DNA from: Haliclystus octoradiatus
Lineage: Eukaryota; Cnidaria; Staurozoa; Stauromedusae; Haliclystidae
DNA length: 64,000 nt
NCBI GenBank assembly: GCA_916610825.1
Contig: OU744451.1
Span: 23,944,349-24,008,348, forward strand
Direction: 5' to 3'
Shown here piece after piece: positions 11,311 through 20,519 of this stretch. A program made the position numbers and the translations under genes. Under the pieces are notes generated by a model. The model had not been told where the DNA came from. It searched no databases and was given only the letters and a program-made list of their open reading frames with translations. Numbering within the stretch: the stretch's first letter is position 1; the number at the start of each line of letters is the position of its first letter.

Positions 11311-13453
11311 ATGAATCAAATGTTAAGCTTAATATTATTATATTTATTATCATGTTTAAGATGTATTCTGGCTTATGATTGTTCGTATAATGGTTACAAA
11401 TCAAAGTCAGATGGTTGTACTACTCCTGGGTATGTTCATATGCCGTTTATGAAATCACTTGTACCGGCATGTGTAAAACATGACATGTGTTACCATTGCG
11501 TAAGTATACCCGTTTGTTTTTTATAGGGAAATACTCTATGTTTCATAAGGTAGTGAATCCAACATTTAAGTTTTTTATATTAAGATAAAGAATTAATCAA
11601 TTTCACTGCTCTTAAGTCTAAATCATCATATTTGTTTTACGCAAAAGATGACTCGATATCAGGTAATAATTCATCTGTGATAACAAAGATACCGTTGTTT
11701 GCAATGGAAGATGTTGTATGGGGTAAAATCCATGGTCATCCATTGTTGCCTGGTAAAGTTGTATCCTCCATATGCACAAACGAGACAATTTCAAATGATA
11801 GAGAACGACAATATATTCTTTTATATTCATTACTCTTAAAATTAATCCCATTCATTATCCAGAAGCAGTAAAATTATTTAATAGTAGGAACCTGACCTAC
11901 TAAATCCAGAAGAAGTTGAAAGATATTATTTAGCTATACAAGCAACGTTATTAAGTGTTTATAAATCATTGAATTATAATGTAAAATAACGGGGTTACAC
12001 TGTAGTTGGTACATACTATAGCTATTGTAGATATATTTATTTCTATACTGTGCTCTGCATATCCGCATTGAGCACTCTATTGATGTTTTAAAACACAAAT
12101 AAAGTTATAGTAAGATAATTCTATAATGATGTGAATTTTTTCACACGTGCGTAGATATAGTGCTCAATGATAAATATCAGAGCTTTAATAGATAGATAAA
12201 TAAAATGAGTCAAAAAAGAGACATATACGGTTCTCGCCAGTCTCTTTTTTATTCAATTTATTTATCTACTTGTATAGTTAAAAAAAATGTTATTGATAGT
12301 TAGACTGGATAAATGAATGACACCGATGATTTCTCATTGTCAGCCCGTAGAAATGAGTCAACTTCCACTTTTAAAAAGGCTGTATAATTATACTTTATAA
12401 TTCTCAATTGAAAGCATGACACCTGTATAACTTATACTAACAAATTTCTAACTAATATTAGAAATGCCTTTGTTTAACAATGAAATCAGTAGTTTTGGCC
12501 TGTTGTTATGGATTTCATGATATTTTCATTTATGCAAAAAAAATTACGAAACATTGGAAACATTTTTTGAGCTGTTTTCTATTTCAAAATTAATACATCT
12601 GTTCATAAGAATATACAAAAACGTATATGCAGGACACCAGGTTTTGATGTTTTGTCTGTGGACACCATGTATAGTGCACACATATTATTTCTAACTGTCT
12701 GTTATAATGATAATAATAATATAATAATGTTAACAGTGGGATTGTTCCACATCAGTTATAATTGGTATATTGCTCAATGAAAATAATAAGAGTTTATAGA
12801 ATGAGAGTCAAAATGAAACATGCTAGAATTACGCTACTTCAAGTTCCACACCAAAAGGTGATCATCAGGCGATTTATTTCAACTTATTTAAAATAAATCG
12901 TCTGATGATCACCTTCTGGTGTGACGCTTGAAGTAGTGTAATTCTAGCATGTTTCATTTTTGACTTTTACTCTAATTGTCTGTTAGCCTGCAAAATAATA
13001 ATTTGTTGTGCGGACTATCATGCAGTTATCATTACTGAATTATTATGTAATTGAAAACTTTAATATTACTTTCATGTTATGTATCATTTATATCTGCAGA
13101 AGCCAAACCTAGGCTGGAGCCGTTCGTCTTGTGATGCTGCTTTCCTTCGAGATATGGAAGCAATTTGTAATAAAAAATTTCTTGAGAATAAAAAGAAAAA
13201 AAGAATAAGACGAAATTCAGAATTCGAATTAGACAGAACGATCATTTGGTCTACTCGTAATATGCATTGGATGCGGAACGCTATGAATATAGTTAATTAT
13301 GTCCAATACGCAGCATGTGTTGTTTCTGCTGGAACATACTATGCTGCCGTTAGAATCGGAGGATGGGCATATTTATTCGATAGTGGACATAGTCACTGCT
13401 CAAATTCATGTGTGCTAAGGTTTGGTAACCCAAGTACAGGCTTATCTGTCTAA
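11311..13453 (+). CDS. Secreted phospholipase A2, conodipine/group XIV-like, gene 2 (unit A)
   Basis: Exons 11311-11499 and 13100-13453, phase 0, intron 1.6 kb (TGC/GTAAGT ... TATCTGCAG/AAG); 180 residues. The ATG at 11311 begins a signal peptide (MNQMLSLILLYLL..., cleavage probably near residue 21). The catalytic block is PACVKHDMCYHC, and exon 2 has SSCDAAFLRDMEAIC. The ten cysteines sit in the same order as in gene 1, so the two are tandem paralogues; gene 2 has a lysine/arginine-rich insertion in exon 2 (KKKKRIRR) that gene 1 shows only in shorter form. A TATA-like GTATATA lies at 11281. The intron holds a decayed PWWP fragment (11584-11989) and two hairpins (12193-12269, 12806-12964). 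This is the only one of three copies in the window that looks whole. Confidence 0.85.
11584..11989 (+). pseudogene. Decayed PWWP-domain fragment in the intron of PLA2 gene 2 (unit A)
   Basis: The open stretch reads PLFAMEDVVWGKIHGHPLLP then GKVVSSI, a clear match to the PWWP start (GDxVWAKxxGxPxWPxxV). Further protein-like text, including PEAVKLFNSRNL and LNPEEVERYYLAIQATLL, follows in other frames, as expected for the rest of a PWWP domain and its helix after frame loss. It has no ATG, no splice support and shifted frames, so it looks like a dead piece of a chromatin-protein gene copied into the intron. B and C read FAMGDVVWGK, closer to the PWWP consensus than A. PWWP domains bind methylated histone H3 in nuclear proteins. 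Confidence 0.6.
12193..12269. mobile_element. Short hairpin element in the PLA2 gene 2 intron (unit A)
   Basis: AGATAAATAAAATGAGTCAA then AAAAGAGAC faces GTCTCTTTTTTATTCAATTT then ATTTATCT across a ~17-bp loop. The word TAAATAAAATGAGTCAA plus AGAGACATA...TTCTCGC recurs at 25676, so this is a repeat family. TAGTGCTCAATGATAAATA just upstream recurs in variant form at 12771. Equivalents are at ~35572-35648 (B) and ~58524-58600 (C). Confidence 0.65.
12806..12964. mobile_element. Long hairpin (arms ~75 nt) in the PLA2 gene 2 intron (unit A)
   Basis: GTCAAAATGAAACATGCTAG ... GGTGATCATCAGGCGATTTA pairs with TAAATCGTCTGATGATCACC ... CTAGCATGTTTCATTTTTGAC with few mismatches around a loop near 12885. 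It is probably a MITE of the same family as 12193-12269 and 10787-10973. In a PLA2 gene 2 pre-mRNA it would fold into a long double strand. Confidence 0.75.
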
Positions 13454-15059
13454 AATTATTAACAGCCATTATATTTCACTGTAGGGAGCTATTTTGAATT
13501 AGTTGTATGATATATATAGTAACAAACAATTTATTAAATTTTTATAGAAATGAAATGTAAATTTGTATATACCTGGAACTTGGTTATATAATGAGTAATT
13601 GTTTTTATCTAATTAGGTGGTTTATTTTAATTAAAATGCAAGGAAAGTATGCTATTTTTGATTGTTGAAAGATGTTATAGACAAGCCATCGGCTTCTGGC
13701 CTGCGCCCGGCTTACATATAGAGGAGTAGTTGAGTTCATAACAAAGCAAGCTATTAGAGATACGGTGACACAGTAATCTTTTCTGCTAACGATGAGTTAA
13801 TAACAAATTAAGTTATCAGGGATTATGATACTTAAAATAAAATTGAAAGTAGTGACTGCCACCAGACCAGTGTCCTTTAAGCCTTCAACAGGGTAAAACC
13901 CATGGCAAAAGTGACTTCGACAGACTTTACATAAAGCATTCAAACATTAGTTGTAAAAAACTCACTGAGAATCGTGTCTTATGTTTGTGAGCCTTAGAGT
14001 ATTGTTGGATCTGATAGTACCTCTCCTTCTTCTAGTCATTTTAAGATGCTTTAGTGCAAAAATTGAAATACTTTTGCACGTGCATGCAAAATGTTTGCAA
14101 AATGAAAAACGCAGCAAGACCTGATAGGAAAATTTATCAATACGATAGAAATTTCTTCAAAACAGAAGACAAGGCAGTTTACTTTCACAGAACCTCCTTC
14201 GAAATGACGTGAACTTTGTTTTTTATGAGCAATTTATGAGCAATTTATCGCATTTTTAAGCTGTAAAAATAAAACTGTAGCTAGGTGAAGGCTTGTAGAT
14301 ACCCCCAGAAACGTATTAGAAGTTTGGAAATTCCGCGGCTGAGGAGAAGTTTGGCAATCAAGAAACAATGGTGGTTTGATCACCGAAACGGTTTGTGTAG
14401 CATAATAAATGAAGAAAACTGGCAAAGAATTCTGAGGTGCAAATATTTTTAATTATTTGTATAGATATTCATAACATCATCGAATTTGATACTAATGATT
14501 GGTTCTTGTTGATGTTCGAGTCAGGCTAGTATCGGAAACATTATCACGGTCGTGTGAAACCTTGTTTGATAGATCGATTGAAAATACCCTTTAGATTCGA
14601 ATTAGCTGCCTAATTATTGTTAAATGAATTACAAAATTAAACATATTCTACAAAACTCCCTGGTTGACAATGCTTCTGTAGCTTAAATTGATACAAATAA
14701 AGTAATTATTCATAATAATCAATACGTTTTATATGGAAAATAAATGTCAAACCCTGTAGCGGATATTTATCTTAGTGTATAAATCCACAAATCAGGAAAA
14801 CCAACAATACCTAGACACTCCTAACATGACGGTAAACACTTTACAGTTAAATTTTACAAATGTAATTGAAGATAAATACAAGGGAGAGTTGTCATGTGAC
14901 ATATCGGTCCCTTCCAATATTGGTTCATATCATTGCATACTAATTAAGGAATACATCACTCTTGTATATTTTATAATTATATAATATCTTCTTCAATAAT
15001 TTTGACATTTAAAATCATGCATTACATAAAGAGACTTTTATAAAAATATTAAATAGAAT
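13454..15059. other. Intergenic stretch after PLA2 gene 2 (unit A), with one possible exon
   Basis: Mostly AT-rich and without a gene. At 13735-13840 two ~35-bp stretches are imperfect repeats (GAGTTCATAACAAAGCAAGC and GAGTTAATAACAAATTAAGT). At 14776-14984 an acceptor-like TTATCTTAG opens a frame with LQLNFTNVIEDKYKGELSC and SNIGSYHC, faintly immunoglobulin-like. It has no clear donor, and the two differences from B and C seen in it both change the protein, so I give it little weight. Confidence 0.35.
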
Positions 15060-15357
15060 AAATAAGTCTATGTAGTCTCAGCAGATATTGTTTGGGAATT
15101 GTATTCACATCCGAGACACTGGTATCTCTTTTCCTTGTTAGTCGCAGCGACGTTGGCACCTTCGCTTGCTGCTTCTGTGGATTTGGCAATGTTTGATGCT
15201 GCAAAATAAGCGAAACAAACAGAGTCCCAACAAAACATCTCATCTGTTTCCATATGATTTGAGCAAGTCTACCCAGTCTTTTTGAAGAAAATGATGAGAT
15301 GTCAGCTGCATTCAAGGCTTTGTGTATAACGGAATTGACATCTGAATGGTGAGACAA
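15060..15357 (-). mobile_element. LINE C-terminal fragment, restriction-like endonuclease type (unit A)
   Basis: On the minus strand, HSDVNSVIHKALNAADISS is followed, partly in a second frame, by CFVGTLF/CWDSVCF, AASNIAKSTEAASEGANVAA and KEKRYQCLGCEYNSQTISAE. This order (xHxxVNxxIxxAL...WDxxC...A..GA.A...K..KY..L...Y.F.P.A.ET) is that of a C-terminal segment found in many invertebrate non-LTR retrotransposons, which I believe is the restriction-like endonuclease. The middle part, where the RPD motif should be, is missing and the frame is shifted. A dead fossil shared by all three units. Assignment to LINEs is from memory of the motif. Confidence 0.6.
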
Positions 15358-15497
15358 ATTCCTGCTGATTTATATATGAAATCAAGAAGATTCTATGAAT
15401 GTTGTGGGTATAATTGATTATATAGACAATTTATCTGTCCTAATTTCAATATTAATCTTAAAGGGGAAAAACAAAGTTAGAAAAGGTAAGCGCAAAT

Positions 15498-16355
15498 ATG
15501 TCGTTAAGAAACATATTTATGCATTCAAAAATAGAACAAAATCGCGTGGTTTGTTTAAATAAACAGCTGAAACTGTTTAATTATGCATTTGTTAATACCT
15601 CATTAGGTAGGTCCAAAGGTGACTTTGCAAATGGCAATTTAATTTCTGTCGGCGACAAGTTAACAAGCAATAGCATTCGAAAGAACGAAGGTAAGAAATA
15701 GTCATTATTATTATTAGTAGTAGTAATTGATTTGATTAATTTCTTGATTGTCTCGAAAATATGTAACTTTGTCATACTGTTGTAATTTTTTCTTATTATC
15801 ACGAAAATATTTCGCTTTCCTCATCGAATTTTGATTTATCTACTCACTACCATATATGCTGTTGCTATAGTCATGTTAATAATTTCAATTGTTTTTCATT
15901 CCAACTTTTTATGCAATTGTGAAACATTGCTAAATTTAACGGTTACAAAATTTTAATTCACTGGTCAACTAAAATTTCAAATCCTTATACCATTATAATT
16001 GTTTCAGTACGTGACATATTATTAATGAAATGAACTCTCGCAGTGAATTGGTATACGTTTTCATTTACTCTATTGATTACAATAGATTGATCAAGTTGGA
16101 GATAAATTTTAGAGCAAATATGCTATATATATATAGTATTTATTTCTATATAACTGTTATGAATAATTTATGCATTAAGGAGATGAACGTAAGAAAATCA
16201 CAATAGTAGGTTCATCTAACTTTGAACAAAGTCACATAATGAACACAATCACTCATATCAGTATTTCTGGGTTAAGCGAGTTTCTGAATACTTTCTATAG
16301 TGACTTTTTAAAATCAAACAACATAGATTATGTTACTATATCGAAAGATGCGTGA
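15498..16355 (+). CDS. Two-exon gene of unknown function (unit A)
   Basis: Exon 1 15498-15690 (ATG; donor GAACGAAG/GTAAGA, phase 1) and exon 2 16180-16355 (acceptor TGCATTAAG/GAGATGAACG) join in frame into about 122 residues ending in VTISKDA. Exon 1 starts MSLRNIFMHSKIEQ and ends GDKLTSNSIRKNE; exon 2 gives ERKKITIVGSSNFEQSH and EFLNTFYSDFLKSNNIDY. No signal peptide or membrane segment. The protein is basic at the front and I recognise no family. Support for reality: clean frame joining, and both exons stay open in three copies with only two residue changes (N/S in exon 1, I/N in exon 2). The AAG acceptor is weak. It could be a piece of a larger broken gene. Confidence 0.45.
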
Positions 16356-19300
16356 AGTAACGCGGTTGTTTTGAAATTTTAAATAGTTTAAAGATATTAT
16401 TATACTGATGTCCCTTCATTTGCTTTAATATTTATTTGCTGTATTAAGGAATGAGAACTGATTGATTTTTGTTCAAATTTGCGAAAAAATACTGAGCGAA
16501 ACAACTCGCACTTTTCAAATGTCGTATAGTTGGCTTGGCTATAATGACATTGAGTCCAAGCTAACACAATGACGGTCAAACCAGAACTAATTTATTATTC
16601 AAATTACGTATAGATAGATTACAGGAATTACATAAGCTGATGACGTTAATTGCACATAGAATTACAACTTCACATATACAAGACAGAATAGCTTTATAAT
16701 TACATTCCACAGTTATGAACACAGTTACATCACATCAAGACAGTGTTTTTAAAGCTATTTTATATTTTTAATTTTGTAGACTTTTGACTGATTATCCTTC
16801 TACTCTTATGCGTAGTTGTTTGTTTTCCATTTACATCTATTGACAGCGTCGTTGGCATTGGTAATGGCTAAGCTACTGTATTATTTATCAATTGTGAATT
16901 TCTCTTTCATTCATAGAAGCCTCAGCATGATTATTATTTGTTTACTGCAAGCCCACCTATTAATAGCTATATTTTTCCTTCAAATGACTATATTCACGAA
17001 TTCATCACGGTTTATTTTACTTTCGTCTCTTATAATCATATAACCTTCAGACCAAGATCTTAGCTCACGGTTGCGGTAGCGAGACCACGAGTTTGAAACA
17101 TATTGTGATGGAACAGATCGTATCCTTCATTGCATTATGGAGTTTCATGGCACCGTGGTACCAGCTTTGGTCAATTTTATAGAGTATGGACTTTCTTTCT
17201 TATCAAAGGCTAACATTTGACCTTGAAATTTTCCTTAATGGCCCCAAAATAGTATTAGTATCGAGGTGGTATTTTTCTTTTGTGTGGCAGTGTGTCCGTT
17301 AATTATCACTCTACATTCAAAATTTGCGTTATTACCGTTTGCATTATGACAACATTTTTCATTTTATATATTTTGTGTTACCACAGCTCGATTAACAATA
17401 TATAAAGAATAATAAATCAGATATCCTGTAATTCACACGGATTGTGAAGCAATCTTCTCGGATGAAAGCCACACGGCCCAATGCGCATATCGCAATCCGA
17501 ATAATTGTTAATAAATACCTGCATGTAATTAATCTTTCGACTGACTTACAGTGATATATATATACACGAATAAATATGCTTGCTGTTTGATTAGAATAGA
17601 AGAATGAATATATTGTAAATTATGGACAAACGGGCGCAGGTGACGCAGAATAACCAACGGGATTGAGAATTGATTCTGTCGGAGCGAAGCGACACAGTCC
17701 AGGGTCAATGACGCAAGCCAATGAATACCTGTTAATCATTCAAATGACTTACAATGATATATGCAGGAGTAAATGTGACGGTTCGTGTCAGAATCAACCA
17801 TTAATGAAAAATTATTGAAAATTTAAATGTATTTTGATAAATAAAATGAAGTAGAGTTCCCCGCAATGGAAGCAAATTGAAGATTTGAAAATAGTTAAAA
17901 TTCTAAGTTAGATAATCAAATAACGCAAAATTCAAATTTCCACTGAAATGTTGATTCTGACACGAATCATCACAAATATGCTTGTTGCTTGATTGGAATG
18001 GAAGATTGAATAGATTGATAAGCTATACAAAGAAAGGCCTTGACTTGACCAAGTCTCACTTTCTACTATGACAATTTTGATAGGTTTGTAAGTGCTTTCA
18101 ACTCGTCCAATTGCGGTATTTCAAAGCGGGACTTTTAGATCAGTCAAATACAGGCCCAATAGCAACGTATATTTTTAAAAAGGTCGGTAAAACTTTGAAG
18201 TAAGTTGGAGATAGCAGATGGTTACATATCTAATGAGAAACGTTATACAATAAGTATTAATCAATTCAAACCATTTTCTATGGGCATATGAAATGTCAAC
18301 TGGTCGATTGAATAATTTTTTATTTATAAAAAGCTGGAGAAAATCGTGTTTCTAAGCACATCTAGGTAAAATAGAACTTTGCAATCGATAATAGCAATTT
18401 CATAAATTCCAATTCCTGTCGCTTCTAATCAATGAAATCACTGCAAGCGTATTTGAGATTGTAAGTAATAATTCAAAGCAATTAAATTTAAACATAATTC
18501 ATCTTGATCTATTTTGTAAAATCAACAATTTGAAACTATCAAAAGCAAATTTTAATAGAGCAAATGCTACACTGTTTTGATATCAGAACATGTTTACACG
18601 ATTTTATGGTAATTGATTATATCGTATTTCTTCGATTTTGATGGGTTGAATAATAAAGTAAAGTGATTGTTTAAATATAAATTGAATTGAATTACAGTAG
18701 TTTCTTTTTGTACTTTGCTACATCAGAATTAAAGGCAATCATGGACCACGTGATAACAATAAAATTGAGAATTAGCATTGGTTTTTGATAAACGTTCGAT
18801 GCTTTGGCTCTTGATTAGAAACACGTAACATCATCTGTTATCAAACTATTTGCGTTAATTTTTGAATTATTTTTTAACGATACTGTAACACTATTTGTGC
18901 GTAACCTGCTGGATATCCACCTTATATGAGATATCGCTGAAATGCATGGAATATTCCCACCTAACAAACTTGATTAAACATTATCCAGAAACTGTCCAAA
19001 TTCATGTCACTAAATGGGCCCCCTTATTTAAAGAATAAATTTCCTTACCTTATATTCAACTTGAAAGTGCTTTTGGTAGCCAAAACCAATTTTTAACTTT
19101 AACATATGATGGGCCTACCAATTCAATAATCGTCAATTTTAGTTTATCAAATTTCATACATTAAGATTTCGTCTGTTATAACTAATAAATATAGCCAGTA
19201 ATTTTGGCGAAGCCAGATTGATCAGTACGATCTGTGCAAGAAAAGCCCTGTATTTGTCCTAGACTATATATATTTTCCTCGGAAATTGCTTTGCTGATGT

Positions 19301-20495
19301 ATAATATTAAACTACAGACTTGTTGCTGTAATCACACAAACTATTTTAGCATGGAATTACTGAAATACTAGCGTTGCTTCTGAATTTACATTAGATCCTA
19401 TTTATGATAATGCAAGCTTTGCTGATCCTGATTCCTTGATCAACTTGATTTGGTTTCATTTATGTAAAAAACTTATTCATATATTGCTCTGTTTTATAAT
19501 TTATGTTTGAATTTACATTACTTATTTGTCTCCTGGGTGTTTCCTGATTCTTCAGCTTTCCCATCTGCTAATAAATTTCGATCTTACAAAGGAGTCGAAG
19601 CCAAGTTAATGCTTTCTGCCTTTGTGAAATTTTCCTGGACAGCTACCCTCTTGCGTTTGGACCACCGTTGAGCAAATACATACCTCTCTAAATCTTTTCC
19701 GTGTTTCCCCTCTATTAATCTTCCACATTATTTCCCAACTTGATTTGCTACATTTAGCTAAACTATACAAGTAGCCTAACCAGGGCCTAGCGTTATTGCA
19801 TATACTTCTAAAGTTATTACCAAAATAATGCTTTCAATCCGAATAGAAATAAAAAAATGATAATTACTTTAAAGTAGCTTACCACTTGCGATAGAGCTTC
19901 AATGACATCTTCCATGTTATCGTGGTAATGGTTTGGAACATTTACAATATGGTCAAAGCATAAAAAATTGAAAATCAAAACTTTTTACAGTATGACGTCA
20001 ATTAACTTTCATTCTCCGTTTTTCAAGATTAGAAATTCTTATTTTTTCAAATGCTTCTTTCTCAAAACATGCTTATTCATTTATCGAAAAACTTGGAAAA
20101 GTAATCAAGTCACTTGGCACAACAAGTTACGGTAAAATTTTTGATTTTTTAAGCATCGACCTATTGTTCTATCAATGATTAACAGACTACTAAAACAGCA
20201 GAAATTTCAGAAAGATTAATGCTCATGCTGACTTAAAATTACAAGTTGAGATCGAAGTAAGCAAGGAAATGAAACACAATATGAACGTTGTGACATCAAC
20301 TAAATTGAAAAATTCATCAAATAGATTTTTACTTGCAGTTGAGTCTGTTTTACTGGTCTGTTCCTTAGCAAAAGTGAGGTATGAGTTCCATAGAGCGACA
20401 TCATCAACAACAACAAATTCAACAATAATAACAACATTCAAAAGATATCACAACATTTTGTTTTTATATGTTTGATATTGTAATGTTTATTGCAG
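16356..20495. other. Long intergenic stretch of unit A
   Basis: No firm gene over ~4.1 kb. Weak coding-like patches: 16920-17070 (hydrophobic, no domain); minus 19883-19988, ending in a good donor (CAAGTG/GTAAGC) and reading HIVNVPNHYHDNMEDVIEAL; plus 20211-20381, between TTTCAG and GAG/GTATGAG, reading ADLKLQVEIEVSKEM. They could be exons of an unseen or dead gene. The MITE at 17775-17973 is described separately. An ~110-bp direct duplication lies around it (17509-17620 and 17725-18020). Confidence 0.4.
17775..17973. mobile_element. 199-bp MITE with 4-bp target duplication (unit A)
   Basis: Left end GTGACGGTTCGTGTCAGAAT and right end ATTCTGACACGAATCATCAC are terminal inverted repeats of about 25 bp with two or three mismatches. 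AAAT directly flanks both sides (17771-17774, 17974-17977). It interrupts the second copy of a locally duplicated sequence: GAATAAATATGCTTGCTGTT at 17567 is uninterrupted, while the second copy is split. No coding capacity. The same insertion is at 41103-41301 in unit B, so it predates the duplication. Confidence 0.85.
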
Positions 20496-20496
20496 A
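20494..20496 (+). promoter_or_regulatory. Splice acceptor directly before an ATG (unit A)
   Basis: TAATGTTTATTGCAG is followed at once by ATG (20496), with a second in-frame ATG at 20520. The first coding exon thus starts at an acceptor with almost no leader. It fits either an upstream non-coding exon or a spliced-leader trans-splice site, if the organism uses them. Same in unit B at 43822-43824. Confidence 0.4.
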
Positions 20497-20519
20497 TGTT
20501 GTTCATCCTATTCCAAAAC

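Noticed and set aside
16816-17043. Hydrophobic 75-codon frame
   Set aside because: It begins at a non-ATG codon, is leucine/isoleucine-rich as expected for AT-rich DNA, and has no family match.
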